Assembly: GCF_023231945.1 (NCBI RefSeq)
Contig: NZ_JAJLJH010000005.1
Coordinates: 1 to 64,000 of the forward strand
Length of the DNA: 64,000 bases
Direction of reading: 5' to 3'
Source: Scleromatobacter humisilvae
GTDB taxonomy: Bacteria > Pseudomonadota > Gammaproteobacteria > Burkholderiales > Burkholderiaceae_C
Of the stretch, positions 8,339 through 20,211 are shown in pieces. The notes under the pieces are model-generated. The model saw nothing but the letters and a program-made list of their open reading frames with translations, was not told the origin of the DNA and did no database searches. Numbering within the stretch: the stretch's first letter is position 1; each line of letters starts with the position of its first letter. The position numbers and the translations under genes were made by a program.

Positions 8339-9556
8339 TCAGTCCACGGCCTTCGGCGTGACCTTGCCCGCGGCCTCCTTGGCCAGCACGCGGGCGCGCT
8401 CGACGTCCGCGTCGTGCGCGAGCGCCACGCCCATGCGGCGCTTGACGAAGCTCTCGGGCTTGCCGAACAGGCGCACTTCCGTCTGCGGCACGCGCATCGC
8501 GTCGGCCAGGCCGTCGAAGCGCAGCGCCCTGGCGTCGACACCACCGTAGATCACGGCGCTCGCGCCGGGGCTCTTCAGCGACACGTCCACCGGCAGCCCG
8601 AGGATCGCGCGGGCGTGCAGCTCGAATTCGTTCTGCCACTGCGTGATCATCGTCACCATGCCGGTGTCGTGTGGACGCGGGCTGACCTCGCTGAACCACA
8701 CGTCGGCACCCTTGACGAACAGCTCGACGCCAAACAGCCCCTGGCCGCCGAGGTCGTCGGTGACGGCCTTGGCGATGCGCTCGGCGCTCGCGAGCGCGGC
8801 CGGATCCATGCGCATCGGCTGCCAGCTCTCGACGTAGTCGCCCTTGACCTGCACGTGGCCGATCGGCGCGCAGAAGCTGGTCTGCACCGCGCCGTTGGCG
8901 CCGAGCGAACGCACGGTCAGCAGCGTGATCTCGTAGTCGAAATCGATGAAGCCCTCGACGATCACGCGCCCGTGGCTCACGCGGCCGCCGGCCATCGCGT
9001 AGTCCCACGCGGTCTTCACGTCGGCCGGGCCGTCGATCTTGCTCTGGCCCTTGCCCGAGCTGCTCATCACCGGCTTGACGATGCAGGGGTAGCCGATCTT
9101 GCCGTCGATGGCGGCCTGCAGCTCCTCCAGCGAATCGCAGAAGACATACGGGCTGGTCGGCAGGCCGAGCGTTTCGGCGGCGAGGCGGCGGATGCCTTCG
9201 CGATCCATCGTCAGCCGCGCGGCGCGCGCGGTCGGGATCACGCGCACGACGCCTTCGGCCTCCAGCGCCTGCAGCTCCGAAGTGGCTAGCGCCTCGATCT
9301 CCGGCACGACGAGGCCGGGCTTCTCGCGCTCGATCAGCGCGCGCAGCGCCACCGGGTCGCTCATCGTGATCGTGTGCGCGTGGTGGGCGACCTGCTGGCC
9401 GGGCGCGTTCTCGTAGCGGTCGACGGCGATGGTCTCGACGCCCAGGCGCTGCAGCGCGATCAGCACTTCCTTGCCGAGTTCGCCGCTGCCCAGAAGCATC
9501 ACGCGGGTGGCGGCCGGGCTGAGCGGCGTGCCGAGGGTCTTGTTGTAGGTGGTCAT
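8339..9556 (-). CDS. purT: Formate-dependent phosphoribosylglycinamide formyltransferase
   Basis: This 405-residue ATP-grasp enzyme forms formyl-GAR from GAR, formate and ATP in purine synthesis. The N-terminal pre-ATP-grasp domain has [20 protein letters not shown]. The ATP-grasp core contains [14 protein letters not shown] (P-loop-like region), [17 protein letters not shown] and [12 protein letters not shown] followed by [13 protein letters not shown], all typical of PurT. Length is close to E. coli PurT (392 aa). The thioredoxin-like gene lies 28 bases upstream on the same strand, so they may share a transcript. Confidence 0.96.
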   Translation of the reverse strand: MTTYNKTLGTPLSPAATRVMLLGSGELGKEVLIALQRLGVETIAVDRYENAPGQQVAHHAHTITMSDPVALRALIEREKPGLVVPEIEALATSELQALEAEGVVRVIPTARAARLTMDREGIRRLAAETLGLPTSPYVFCDSLEELQAAIDGKIGYPCIVKPVMSSSGKGQSKIDGPADVKTAWDYAMAGGRVSHGRVIVEGFIDFDYEITLLTVRSLGANGAVQTSFCAPIGHVQVKGDYVESWQPMRMDPAALASAERIAKAVTDDLGGQGLFGVELFVKGADVWFSEVSPRPHDTGMVTMITQWQNEFELHARAILGLPVDVSLKSPGASAVIYGGVDARALRFDGLADAMRVPQTEVRLFGKPESFVKRRMGVALAHDADVERARVLAKEAAGKVTPKAVD

Positions 9557-9584
9557 GACGGTGACGGATTTCAGGAGAAAGGAA

Positions 9585-11171
9585 TCAGGCCTTGGTCGAC
9601 GCCGGCTTGAAGACGCCGTCGCAGGTCTCGCGTTGCGGGTCGCCGGCGGGCAGTTTGGCGCAGATGCCTTGCAGTTGCGTGTTCAGGTGATCGATGACGG
9701 CCTGGTGCTTGCCGCCGGTGTTCCATTTCACGAGCTTGGCACCGAGCCGCTGCAGCGAGCGGCCGTTGCGCTGGTCGAACGCGTTGGGCTGGGCGGCCGC
9801 CTCGTTGAACACGGCCTGCGCCGTGGCCTCGATGCGCTTCGAGTCGTTCGGCGTGAGGTCCACCAGCGCGCCCAGGTACGAGTTGCCCCACTGCAGGCGC
9901 GTGGCCGGGCCTTCGCTCTTCTCGAAGGCCTGCTGGTACCACTGCAGCGCCTCGGCGTTGTGGCCCTGCTTGCGCGCGTTGGAGCCCAGCTCGCTCATGA
10001 GGTAGTACGGCGAATGGCTCTTGGACAGGCTGGACTTCAGCAGCGTCGCCGACGCGTTCCACAGGCCAGCCTCCTCGAGCAGTTGCGCCGACGTCGGGAT
10101 GACGGCCTGGCGCTCGAACGCGTTGGTGGCCTCGCGGTCGGTGGTCGCGGCGGCGGCGCGGACTTCCTTGACGAGCGCCGGCGGCAGCTTCGGATGCAGC
10201 GTCTCCTTCGGCTGGTCCAGGCGCGCCAGGTCGACGCGCGCGAACAGCGCGTCCAGCCGGTCGCCGCGCGACAGCGTCGCGTCGGCCTGCAGGCGCACCA
10301 GCGCGGCGTCGAACGACGCGACGAGCTGCTGGCGCTCCGCGCCCGGCTTGGGCGCCAGCGCGGTGACGATGGCGGGCGCGCTGTTGGTCAGCACGTCCAT
10401 GTAGGTGCGGCTCAGCGCGGGGTCGCCCAGCACCTGCGCGACGCGGGCGCGCGTGGCGGCGTCGGGCGACGGCGCGTTCTTCTCGTCGCTGTCGCCGATG
10501 GACTTCAGTGCGAGGCGCGTGCAGGCCGCGGACTCGGTCGACGGGCAGCTGGCCGCGAGCTTGCGCAGCAGCGGCCCGCGTTCGGCGGCCGGCACCGCCT
10601 GCGCGCCTTCGTCGACGTCCCACGCATAGAACGCCAGCAGCCGCCACTCGCTGCCACTGAGCGGCCTGCCGGCACGCGCGTCGGCGAGCACCGCGGCGAT
10701 CGGGCGCCCGCTGGCCAGGCCCAGCTGCAGCAGCTGCATCACCTGCGCGGCGTCGACCTCGCCCGGCAGGCGCGTCAGCTCCTTGCGATCCGGGCTGAAC
10801 AGGATCAGCGTCGGATAGCCGACCACCTTGAACTTCGTGCCCAGCCTCTGCGCGCCGGGCGCGTCGCCGTCCAGGTGCACGGCGATGAAGCTCCTGGACT
10901 CCTCCGCGAAGTCCTGTCGGTTGAACAGCGTCGCCTTGAGCTGGTTGCACGGCGGGCACCACACGGCGCCCCAATACAGCAGCACCGGCTTGTTCTGCGC
11001 CTTGGCGGCCGCGAAGGCCTTGTCGATGTCGGCGTCGCTGGTGGCGTCCTGCCAGGCCACGTTGCCGGGCGGCGGGCCGTCGAGCGCGTGCGCGGCGGGG
11101 CCGAAGCCGGCCAGCGTCGCGGCGAGCGCGACGGCCAGGGCGGCAGCTTTCAGGGGGCGAGCGTGGCTCAT
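9585..11171 (-). CDS. Exported thioredoxin-fold protein with long helical C-terminal region
   Basis: This 528-residue protein has a signal peptide (about residues 1-29, ending AAHA). The thioredoxin-like domain spans ~35-150 with active site WCPPC ([17 protein letters not shown]) and cis-Pro in [13 protein letters not shown]. The other ~370 residues are mostly helical, with no named domain. They contain repeat-like stretches such as [15 protein letters not shown] and [20 protein letters not shown], reminiscent of TPR-type helices, plus cysteines near the C-terminus ([15 protein letters not shown]). It probably acts as a periplasmic disulfide reductase or chaperone; the partner is unknown. It sits upstream of purT. 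Confidence 0.8.
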   Translation of the reverse strand: MSHARPLKAAALAVALAATLAGFGPAAHALDGPPPGNVAWQDATSDADIDKAFAAAKAQNKPVLLYWGAVWCPPCNQLKATLFNRQDFAEESRSFIAVHLDGDAPGAQRLGTKFKVVGYPTLILFSPDRKELTRLPGEVDAAQVMQLLQLGLASGRPIAAVLADARAGRPLSGSEWRLLAFYAWDVDEGAQAVPAAERGPLLRKLAASCPSTESAACTRLALKSIGDSDEKNAPSPDAATRARVAQVLGDPALSRTYMDVLTNSAPAIVTALAPKPGAERQQLVASFDAALVRLQADATLSRGDRLDALFARVDLARLDQPKETLHPKLPPALVKEVRAAAATTDREATNAFERQAVIPTSAQLLEEAGLWNASATLLKSSLSKSHSPYYLMSELGSNARKQGHNAEALQWYQQAFEKSEGPATRLQWGNSYLGALVDLTPNDSKRIEATAQAVFNEAAAQPNAFDQRNGRSLQRLGAKLVKWNTGGKHQAVIDHLNTQLQGICAKLPAGDPQRETCDGVFKPASTKA

Positions 11172-11280
11172 CGACGAGGTCTCCGGGATGCGGGCGGGCG
11201 GTGCAAACGCCTATTGTCCGCGACCTCGCGCGCCCGGGCACGCGCATGCTCATGCGTCACGCGCAGGAGGCGCGCGCGAC

Positions 11281-12027
11281 TCAGGCGTCCGGATCGACGG
11301 GAGGCTCGTCGCCAAGCGATTGCTGCGTCGACTCCTCGACCGGCTCCGGCGTCGCCCGCGCCAGCGCCATCCACGTCGCGAACGGCAGCCGCAGCGTGCG
11401 CCGGGGCGCCGGGCGCAGCACGTCCAGCACGCCGTCGCGCTCCATCATCACGCCGTAGTCCTCGGGCACGTCGCCGGCGTCGCCGATGCCCTCGGCCAGC
11501 ACGTACCAGCATTCGCGCGCCATCTGCCGGTAGGCCTCGCCCTTCGCCGGCTTGCGCAGGTCGCCCAGCAGGTCGGCGCGGCGCACCTTGATCTCGTGGA
11601 CGATGGGCTCGAGGTAGTCCTCGACCGTCGTGTTGCGCACCGAGAACAGGTCGGGCATCGCGACCGTCCATTGCCCGGTGCCGAGCGCATCGTCGCCGGT
11701 GCGCACGCGCAGCGACAACCCGCGCCAGGCGATGCGCCCGGCGCGCTGCATCGCCACCGCGACGCGGCCGATCAGCGCCTCGTGGGCGTCGCGCGCGGCG
11801 CGGTTGCGCGCCAGCGTCGCGGCCAGCACCTGGATGCCGGCGTCGGTGACGCGCAGCGTCTCGCGGCCATGGTCGTCGCGCAGCCGCTCGACCCAGCCGG
11901 CGGCGAGCAGCTCCACCTCGACCAGGTCCTGGCTGGGCCAGCCGGCGGAGCGCCAGATCGCCCGCAGCCGGCGGCGATGCAGTTCGGTGAGCGACGGTGG
12001 CGGCGGCGGCAAGGTCACGATGAGCAC
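11281..12027 (-). CDS. Winged-helix protein with MmcB-like PD-(D/E)xK nuclease motif
   Basis: This 248-residue protein is not firmly assigned. The first ~75 residues resemble a winged-helix domain ([32 protein letters not shown]). The middle carries [11 protein letters not shown] followed by [19 protein letters not shown] and [16 protein letters not shown]. This D...E-x-K arrangement with a following RADLLGD and aromatic Cys stretch resembles MmcB-family DNA-repair nucleases of the PD-(D/E)xK superfamily. The C-terminal tail is acidic and Pro-rich. If right, it is a DNA-binding module fused to a nuclease fold. It is divergent from the PfpI gene. Confidence 0.6.
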   Translation of the reverse strand: MLIVTLPPPPPSLTELHRRRLRAIWRSAGWPSQDLVEVELLAAGWVERLRDDHGRETLRVTDAGIQVLAATLARNRAARDAHEALIGRVAVAMQRAGRIAWRGLSLRVRTGDDALGTGQWTVAMPDLFSVRNTTVEDYLEPIVHEIKVRRADLLGDLRKPAKGEAYRQMARECWYVLAEGIGDAGDVPEDYGVMMERDGVLDVLRPAPRRTLRLPFATWMALARATPEPVEESTQQSLGDEPPVDPDA

Positions 12028-12109
12028 GCGAAAGTATCCGATTACTACCCGCTCATGGCGTGAGCCTGGGAAGCTTTCTTCCCTGCTTCATCCAACCGGA
12101 GAGACGACC

Positions 12110-12688
12110 ATGGCGAAGAAGATTCTGATGATCTGCGGCGATTTCGGCGAGGACTACGAGACGATGGTGCCGTTCCAGGCGCTGCTGGCCGTCGGCCACG
12201 TGGTGCACGCCGTCGCGCCCGACAAGAAGGCCGGCGAGTACGTCACGATGGCGATCCACGACTTCGACGGCGCCCAGACCTACAGCGAGAAGCCCGGCCA
12301 CCGCTTCACGCTCAACGCGAGCTTCGCCGACATCCGCGCCGAGACCTACGACGCGCTGGTCGTGCCCGGCGGCCGCGCGCCGGAATACCTGCGCATGAAC
12401 TCGCAGGTCGTGGCGATGACGAAGCACTTCCTGTCGGCCAACAAGCCGGTCGCCGCGATCTGCCACGGCGCGCAGCTGCTGGCGGCCACGGGCCTGATCA
12501 AGGGCCGCAAGGTCTCGGCCTACCCGGCGTGCCAGGTCGAGGTGGAGCTGGCGGGCGCCGAATACATGGGCATCCCGGTCGACCAGGCCGTGACCGACGG
12601 CAACCTGGTCACCGCGCCCGCCTGGCCGGCGCATCCGGCCTGGATTTCGCAGTTCCTGGCGGTGCTCGGCACGCGAATCAGCTTGTAA
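12110..12688 (+). CDS. DJ-1/PfpI family protein
   Basis: This 192-residue cytosolic protein belongs to the class I glutamine amidotransferase-like fold. The nucleophile elbow [18 protein letters not shown] places a Cys in the sharp turn typical of DJ-1/PfpI proteins. The upstream [16 protein letters not shown] is the family glycine-rich loop, and [11 protein letters not shown] carries the conserved Glu near the Cys. Members act as glyoxalases/deglycases, chaperones or peptidases in stress responses. A GGAGAGACGACC-like purine-rich stretch precedes the ATG. A small GC-rich hairpin (12703-12723, no T-run) lies downstream. Confidence 0.88.
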   Translation: MAKKILMICGDFGEDYETMVPFQALLAVGHVVHAVAPDKKAGEYVTMAIHDFDGAQTYSEKPGHRFTLNASFADIRAETYDALVVPGGRAPEYLRMNSQVVAMTKHFLSANKPVAAICHGAQLLAATGLIKGRKVSAYPACQVEVELAGAEYMGIPVDQAVTDGNLVTAPAWPAHPAWISQFLAVLGTRISL

Positions 12689-12809
12689 ATCTGCGATTCC
12701 GCGGCTGGCGGCTTCGGCCAGCCGGGCGTACATTGGGTCGAGAGGCGCTGCGGTTGGCGCCCCTTTCGGAGAGCCGTGCGCGACGCGGCCCGGGCCAAGG
12801 AGACATTGC

Positions 12810-13244
12810 ATGTGTGAAATCTTCATCAGCGCCGACCCCGCGAGCTACGAAAGCCGCACGCGCTCCGTCCGCCTGCACGGCGTGGTCACGAGCATCCGGC
12901 TGGAGCATCTGTACTGGGAGGTGCTCGAGGAGATCGCGCGCCGCGACGGCATGAGCGTCGTCCACCTGATCGAGAAGCTCTACGACGAGCTGGTGGCCGC
13001 GCGCGGCGGCGTCGGCAACTTCACGTCGTTCCTGCGCGTGAGCGCGCTGCGCTACGAGGCGCTGGTGGCGCAGGGGCGCATTCCGGCCGACGTGCACGTG
13101 CCGATCCGCTCGCTCGATGCCAAGGCGGTGCTGCACGAGCTGCCCAAGGGCTGGAGCGTCCTGCCGACGCCGCAGGCCGGCACCGGCGACGCGCCGGCGG
13201 CGGGCCGCGCATTGCAGCGTGCCCTCACGCGTCTGCCGCACTGA
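12810..13244 (+). CDS. Ribbon-helix-helix domain protein (RHH_4 type)
   Basis: This 144-residue protein has a compact DNA-binding-like domain: RSVRLHGVVTSIRLEHLYWE followed by VLEEIARRDGMSVVHLIEKL is the strand, turn and two-helix arrangement of the RHH_4 family. The later GNFTSFLRVSALRYEALV extends the fold as seen in that family. The C-terminal ~45 residues are low complexity. Family members are widespread in Burkholderiales and their targets are mostly undefined. The start ATG follows an AAGGAGAC ribosome-binding site. It converges on the LysR gene. Confidence 0.78.
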   Translation: MCEIFISADPASYESRTRSVRLHGVVTSIRLEHLYWEVLEEIARRDGMSVVHLIEKLYDELVAARGGVGNFTSFLRVSALRYEALVAQGRIPADVHVPIRSLDAKAVLHELPKGWSVLPTPQAGTGDAPAAGRALQRALTRLPH

Positions 13245-13262
13245 CGCATCCGGCGCGCGCCG

Positions 13263-14285
13263 TCAGCCGACGCGGAATCGGCCCGGCGACGCGTTGCTCG
13301 CCAGCGCCGCGGCGGCGACCGCCACCTCGCACGTTTGCATCGTCTTCGACAGCATGTCGATGAACGCCCGCGTCTTCGCGGGCATCAGCCGGCGGCCGGG
13401 GAACACGGCCCAGCACTCGGCGTCGGGCAGGCACCAGTCGGGCAGGATGCGCTGCAGCTCGCCGCGGGCGAGATAGGGTTCGGCGAAGAAATCGGCGACC
13501 GCCACGACGCCGGCGCCGCGCCGCGCCAGGCGGATCAGCACGTCCGGCGAATTCGCGCGCACGTGCTGCTGCGGGACGATGGCGTGCGTGGTGGCGTCGT
13601 CGCCCGCCCGCGGCGTCTTGGCAGAGGATGGCCGCCGAGCCTCGGCCGGCGTGGCTTCGCGTCGCGACAAGGTCCACGGCACCGGCTCGCCCGACCGCGA
13701 CAGCAGCAGCAATGCGGGCATCGTGCGCAATGCCTCCGGCGCCAGCGGCTCGCCGTGTTCGCGCAGCAGCGACGGCGCGGCATAGAGGCCCGTGGTGAAG
13801 GTGGCCAGGCGGCGCGCGGCGAGCTGGGTGTCGTCGGGCAATGCGCCCATGCGGATAGCGAGATCGAAGTTCTCGCCGATCAGGTCGACGCGCCGAGGCG
13901 ACAGGTCGAGTTCCAGGGTGACCTCGGGATAGTCGCGGATGAAGCCGGCCATCGGCTGTTCCAGCGCGAGGCTCGCGAAGTCCCCGGGCATCGTCACGCG
14001 CAGCCGGCCGCTCGGGCGTGCCTGGCGTGACAGCGCGAACGCGAGCGCCGCGTCGACCTCCTCCGACATCGCCCGCGCGTGATCGAGCACGCCCTGGCCG
14101 AACTCGGTGATGACCAGTTTGCGCGTGGTGCGCTGCAACAGCCGCTCGCCGAGCCGCTTCTCGAGCGCGGCGATGCGGCGCGACACGGTGGACTTGGGCA
14201 GTTGCACGCGCTCCGCGGCGCGGCTGAAGCTGCCGGACTCGGCCACGCGGGCGAACAGCAGCAGGTCGTCGGCGTCGGGGGTCAT
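13263..14285 (-). CDS. LysR-family transcriptional regulator
   Basis: This 340-residue regulator has an N-terminal winged HTH (LLLFARVAESGSFSRAAERV, KSTVSRRIAALEKRLGERLL) and a C-terminal effector-binding domain of the CrgA/DhcR type (GRLRVTMPGDFASLALEQ, GENFDLAIRMGALPDDTQLA). A ~30-residue insertion around SRREATPAEARRPSSAKTPR makes it a little longer than the usual ~300. It is divergent from azoR with a 160-base spacer that contains a LysR-type inverted repeat. It most likely controls azoR and pirin, and itself, in response to an electrophile or quinone; that is inference from position. Confidence 0.92.
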   Translation of the reverse strand: MTPDADDLLLFARVAESGSFSRAAERVQLPKSTVSRRIAALEKRLGERLLQRTTRKLVITEFGQGVLDHARAMSEEVDAALAFALSRQARPSGRLRVTMPGDFASLALEQPMAGFIRDYPEVTLELDLSPRRVDLIGENFDLAIRMGALPDDTQLAARRLATFTTGLYAAPSLLREHGEPLAPEALRTMPALLLLSRSGEPVPWTLSRREATPAEARRPSSAKTPRAGDDATTHAIVPQQHVRANSPDVLIRLARRGAGVVAVADFFAEPYLARGELQRILPDWCLPDAECWAVFPGRRLMPAKTRAFIDMLSKTMQTCEVAVAAAALASNASPGRFRVG

Positions 14286-14317
14286 CGAACCATCTCCCGG
14301 ATAGACATTGGCTTGGC

Positions 14318-14341
14318 CATTGTGCCACTCACGGAACAATG
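14318..14341. promoter_or_regulatory. Candidate LysR operator between lysR and azoR
   Basis: CATTGT and ACAATG form a perfect 6-base inverted repeat separated by 12 bases, containing the T-N11-A arrangement expected for LysR-type regulators. It lies 33 bases upstream of the LysR start and about 105 bases upstream of azoR, in the divergent promoter region. Assignment to the neighbouring regulator is inference. Confidence 0.5.
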
Positions 14342-14445
14342 ATGTGCAATCTGACGGCTTCCGGCGCACCGGCGGACTCAATACAGTCTCATCAAACGGG
14401 AAATCCGTTTCGACCCCACCCGACACCGCTTCCAAGGAACCCATC

Positions 14446-15075
14446 ATGAACATCCTGCAGATCAACTCCAGCGCGCGCTCGTTTGCCAACGGCCAAGGCT
14501 CGCAATCCACCCGTCTTGCCAACGAGCTCGTCGAGCAGCTGCGCGCCGCCAATCCGGCCGCCACGCTGACGCTGCGCGACCTGACCGCGAACCCGCACCC
14601 GGTGCTCGACGAGGCCACGCTCGGCGCGCTGTTCACGCCGGCCGAGGCGCGCTCGGCCGAGCAGCACGCGCGCGTCGCGCTCGACCATGCGCTGATCGAC
14701 GAGGTCAAGGCGGCCGACGTCATCGTGATCGGCGTGCCGATGGTCAACTTCGGCATCACCAGCCAGCTGAAGAACTGGATCGACGCGATCGCCAAGGCCG
14801 GCGTCACCTTCAAGTACACAGCCACCGGCCCGGTGGGCCTGATCGAGGGCAAGAAGGTTTACGCGGTGCTGACGCGCGGCGGCATCTACCGCGACCAGCC
14901 TCACGACACCCAGGTGCCCTACCTGCGCCAGACGCTGGGCTTCCTGGGCATCACCGACCTCGAGTTCATCTATGCCGAAGGCCTGGCGATGGGCCCGGAC
15001 GCGGAAGCCAAGGCGCTGTCCTCGGCCCGCACCGAAATCGCCCGCATCGTCGACGGTGCGGCGATCGCGGCCTGA
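14446..15075 (+). CDS. azoR: FMN-dependent NADH:quinone reductase / azoreductase
   Basis: This 209-residue flavodoxin-like enzyme reduces quinones and azo compounds with NADH. The FMN-binding segments are visible: [20 protein letters not shown] at the N-terminus (phosphate loop), [20 protein letters not shown] (the PMxNF loop of AzoR) and LTRGGIYRD. Length matches E. coli AzoR (201 aa). It begins 160 bases from the divergent LysR gene and is followed 48 bases later by the pirin gene, a common LysR-azoR-pirin arrangement for quinone or electrophile stress. Confidence 0.94.
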   Translation: MNILQINSSARSFANGQGSQSTRLANELVEQLRAANPAATLTLRDLTANPHPVLDEATLGALFTPAEARSAEQHARVALDHALIDEVKAADVIVIGVPMVNFGITSQLKNWIDAIAKAGVTFKYTATGPVGLIEGKKVYAVLTRGGIYRDQPHDTQVPYLRQTLGFLGITDLEFIYAEGLAMGPDAEAKALSSARTEIARIVDGAAIAA

Positions 15076-15123
15076 AGATCTTCAACGCGGCCCGCGCAGG
15101 GCCGCACAACGGAACCCCTGCCA

Positions 15124-16044
15124 ATGACCACGACCTTGACCGACAACGTGACCACGCCGACCCTGGACGCCGCCGTGCGCAATCCGCGCTCGGTCGAGCG
15201 CCTGGTCACGGGACAAGCCACCAGCGACGGCGACGGCGTGAAGCTGACGCGCGTGCTGACGCAGCCGCTGCAGCGTCGGCTCGACCCGTTCCTGATGCTC
15301 GATGCCTTCGGCTCGGACGACGCCGGCGACTACATCGGCGGCTTTCCCGATCACCCTCACCGCGGCTTCGAGACCGTGACCTACATGATCGCCGGCCGCA
15401 TGCGCCATCGCGATTCGGCTGGCAACGAGGGCCTGCTGGAGAACGGCGGCGTGCAGTGGATGACCGCCGGCCGTGGCGTGATCCACAGCGAGCTGCCGGA
15501 GCAGGAGCAAGGCCGCATGGAAGGCTTCCAGCTGTGGCTGAACCTGCCGGCGGCCGACAAGATGGGCACGCCCGGCTACCGCGACATCCCCACGGGCGAG
15601 ATTCCGGAGCTGCGCCTGCCCGGCGCGACGGTGCGCGTGATCGCAGGGACGAGCCACGGCGTGGCCGGCGCGGTGCAGAAGGCGCATACGGAGCCGCTGT
15701 ATCTCGACCTGCACCTGGCGCCCGGCGCGAGCTTCGAGCAGGTGCTGCCGGCCGGCCACAACGCGTTCGTCTACGTGTACCGCGGAGATCTCGAGGTCGA
15801 CTCGGGGGTCGCGCGCACGCCCGTCGCGCGCGAGCGCATGGCGGTGCTCGCCAACGCGGCCGATCGCGACGGCGTGCGCGTGCAGGCCGGCGCGGACGGC
15901 GCGCGGGCGCTGCTGGTCGCCGGTCGTCCGCTCAACGAGCCCATCGCGCAGTACGGCCCGTTCGTGATGAACAACAACGCCGAGATCTTCCAGGCCGTGG
16001 AGGACTTCCGCGCCGGCAAGTTCGGCAAGCCGCCGGGACGTTGA
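15124..16044 (+). CDS. Pirin family protein
   Basis: This is a 306-residue bicupin. The N-terminal metal-binding cupin carries the pirin signature FPDHPHRGFETVTYMIAG and later GRGVIHSELPE, supplying the His and Glu metal ligands. The second cupin (~190-290) is the degenerate pirin C-terminal domain. Bacterial pirins act as quercetin dioxygenases or redox-linked regulators. It follows azoR by 48 bases and is closed by a strong hairpin, so azoR and pirin probably form one transcript. Confidence 0.94.
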   Translation: MTTTLTDNVTTPTLDAAVRNPRSVERLVTGQATSDGDGVKLTRVLTQPLQRRLDPFLMLDAFGSDDAGDYIGGFPDHPHRGFETVTYMIAGRMRHRDSAGNEGLLENGGVQWMTAGRGVIHSELPEQEQGRMEGFQLWLNLPAADKMGTPGYRDIPTGEIPELRLPGATVRVIAGTSHGVAGAVQKAHTEPLYLDLHLAPGASFEQVLPAGHNAFVYVYRGDLEVDSGVARTPVARERMAVLANAADRDGVRVQAGADGARALLVAGRPLNEPIAQYGPFVMNNNAEIFQAVEDFRAGKFGKPPGR

Positions 16045-16062
16045 ACGCGCCGCGCGGCCATG

Positions 16063-16088
16063 AAAAACGGCGCCCGCGGGCGCCGTTT
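16063..16088. terminator. Bidirectional intrinsic terminator
   Basis: AAACGGCGCC and GGCGCCGTTT form a near-perfect GC-rich hairpin between the convergent pirin and DUF4397 genes. The A and T flanks are short, so it should work in both directions but the U-tract is weak. Confidence 0.7.
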
Positions 16089-16110
16089 CCGTTGCAGGCC
16101 GCAAGGCCGC

Positions 16111-17508
16111 TCAGGCCGTGGTGCCGGAGGCCGCCTGGAAGAAGTCGAGCACCGGGCCGCCGGCGGGCACGCTCACGACGATGTCGGTGAAGATGTTGCC
16201 CAGCGGCAGCACCTGCACGTGTTCCGTCAGTTGCGCCGCGCCGTCGACGACCTTGACGGTCGAGTTGAAGGTCTGGGGCACGTTCGGAACTTCGGTGTAG
16301 CTGGACGCGGTGGCGTACGGGATGTTCGACGCCACGCTGCTGCCGTTGACCGTCATCGACATCTCCAGGCCCTGGTTGTCCGAGGCCAGGTTGATCAGGC
16401 GGAACTTCACGCCGGCCGCCGTCACCGGAGCCGTGTTGTTGTCCTCGACCAGCTTGGCCGTCGGCGTGCTGCCGTTGAGGTAGACCATCAACGTGTAGTC
16501 GCCGCCGGCGGCGAGCTTCGCGGGGATCTGGGCCGGCGGGACGGCCGTCGACGTGGGGTCGTCCATCATGATGGTCGCCGGGTCGAGGGCAACGCCGCCG
16601 ACCGTGACCACGGGCGGGTTGCCGGTGGTGACCACGAAGTAGTTGGACAGCTTGGGCGTCGAGTTGCTGGGAAGAACGGTGACCGAGGTGCCGGTGGAGT
16701 TCGTGCCGACGACCGACACGGCGGTGCCGGAGATGGCCGTGACGGCACGCACGCGCGCGGTCGTGTTCAGGTAGCTGACGGCCGTGCCTTGCGTGCCCTG
16801 CGTCAGCAGGATCGCGTTGGCCAGGACGCCGCTGGTGCCCGGGGTGAGGATGACCGTCATCACCTGTCCGGAAGCCAGCGCGATGGCCGACGGCGTCTGG
16901 AAGCGCACGTCGCTGATGTTCTCGGCGACGCTGCCGGCGCCCACGACCGTGATGTAGTACGAGCCCGGCTGGATGTCGAGAGCGAACTGGCTCTGCTGGG
17001 GCGACGTGGAGGTCGCCAGGACGTTCGAGGCGATCTGCGTGGAGATCGACAGGCTCTTGGTCGGCGACAGGTAGACGTCCACCGCGCCGATGTCGGCCGA
17101 GGTGTTGAGGACGTTGACGGCGGCCGTGTTGGCGTCCAGTGCCGTGTTGTATTCGGCGACCAGCGCCAGGCGCAGCTCGTCGAGGATGCCGTAGGCCACC
17201 AGCGAATAGCGCTGGTCCTTGGCGACGGTGCGCAATTGGGCGGCCGTGGCGGCCTGCTCGGCGCCGCTGACGGTCGTCGTCAGGGTCAGATGGACGGTGC
17301 CGGCCTCGATGTTGAAGTACGGGCTGGCGTTGCCGTACGTGATGCCGGTGGTGATCTGCGTCGATTCATCCATGAATCCCATCGCGCCCGGGTAGCCAAC
17401 GCTTGCGTTGACCAGGCGAGTGGGCGCGCTGCCGGAACCGTTGCCGCCGCAGCCGGCCAACATCAAGGGCATGGCGCCGCCCATGGCCAGGAACTCACGT
17501 TTTTTCAT
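16111..17508 (-). CDS. DUF4397-domain lipoprotein
   Basis: This is a 465-residue exported protein. The chosen start gives MKKREFLAMGGAMPLMLAGC, a lipoprotein signal whose lipobox is LAGC (Cys20); the upstream Met would only lengthen the n-region. The mature protein is a Thr/Val/Ala-rich beta protein with at least two repeats of the DUF4397 type: RLVNASVGYPGAMGFMDE early, and FRLINLASDNQGLEMSMTVN later. Between them lie YLNTTARVRAVTAISGTAV-like segments. The family is found on cell surfaces and its function is unknown. The gene stands alone, converging on the pirin gene. Confidence 0.8.
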   Translation of the reverse strand: MKKREFLAMGGAMPLMLAGCGGNGSGSAPTRLVNASVGYPGAMGFMDESTQITTGITYGNASPYFNIEAGTVHLTLTTTVSGAEQAATAAQLRTVAKDQRYSLVAYGILDELRLALVAEYNTALDANTAAVNVLNTSADIGAVDVYLSPTKSLSISTQIASNVLATSTSPQQSQFALDIQPGSYYITVVGAGSVAENISDVRFQTPSAIALASGQVMTVILTPGTSGVLANAILLTQGTQGTAVSYLNTTARVRAVTAISGTAVSVVGTNSTGTSVTVLPSNSTPKLSNYFVVTTGNPPVVTVGGVALDPATIMMDDPTSTAVPPAQIPAKLAAGGDYTLMVYLNGSTPTAKLVEDNNTAPVTAAGVKFRLINLASDNQGLEMSMTVNGSSVASNIPYATASSYTEVPNVPQTFNSTVKVVDGAAQLTEHVQVLPLGNIFTDIVVSVPAGGPVLDFFQAASGTTA

Positions 17509-17671
17509 CAAAACACTCCACTTTCCAGGCCGAGCGCCTGTCATCTGAATCCAACATTATGGGGCATGCCGTGTTGCCGGTCTGTTGCCTGCAACGCGGC
17601 AGTCGGCTAAACGCCGCGAAGCATGGAGTGAATTTCCGCCGGAAGGTTCACCCGTGCGCTCCTCCGATTAG

Positions 17672-19819
<2,148 letters not shown>

Positions 19820-19820
19820 C

Positions 19821-19982
19821 TCAGGCCTGGCGAGCGGCGTGGGCGGCCTGCGCGACCAGCGCGTTGGCCGCGCCCAGGCGGGTCTCGACCTTCGCCAGGT
19901 CCTGGATGCTGCCCAGCATGCCGACCGTCATCAGGGCGGCAAGCGCGAACGAGGCGATCTGGGTGGTCAGGCTCTTGGTCAT
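19821..19982 (-). CDS. Small hydrophobic protein, 53 residues
   Basis: This short gene has a near-ideal AAGGAG ribosome-binding site seven bases before its ATG. It encodes a 53-residue peptide beginning MTKSLTTQIASFALAALMTV and ending AAHAARQA. Residues ~8-25 form one hydrophobic segment (membrane anchor or uncleaved signal) followed by an amphipathic, Ala-rich helix. I recognise no family. It is convergent with fadH, two bases from its stop, and divergent from the PAP2 gene. The strong ribosome-binding site and clean stop support a real gene despite its size. Confidence 0.6.
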   Translation of the reverse strand: MTKSLTTQIASFALAALMTVGMLGSIQDLAKVETRLGAANALVAQAAHAARQA

Positions 19983-20211
19983 GATGGACTCCTTGCTGCG
20001 TGAGGTGGACTGCGCGTCGTTGCGTCGTCCGTGATTCGATGGGTGGACTGTAAACAGCGTCCCCCTCGACTTCCACGCGCTTGCGACGGCTGGCGTGCGG
20101 CGCGGGCCGGACCGCAGCGACGCGCGACGGACCGTCAGCCCCGCCTCACATTCGGCTCACGGCCTGCGGCTAGGATGGCCGTCTTTCAACCGCTGGATAC
20201 GACAGGGGCGC

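Noticed and set aside
12703-12723. Hairpin after the PfpI gene as a terminator
   Set aside because: Short GC stem (GGCTGGC/GCCAGCC) with no T-run; not called as a separate feature.
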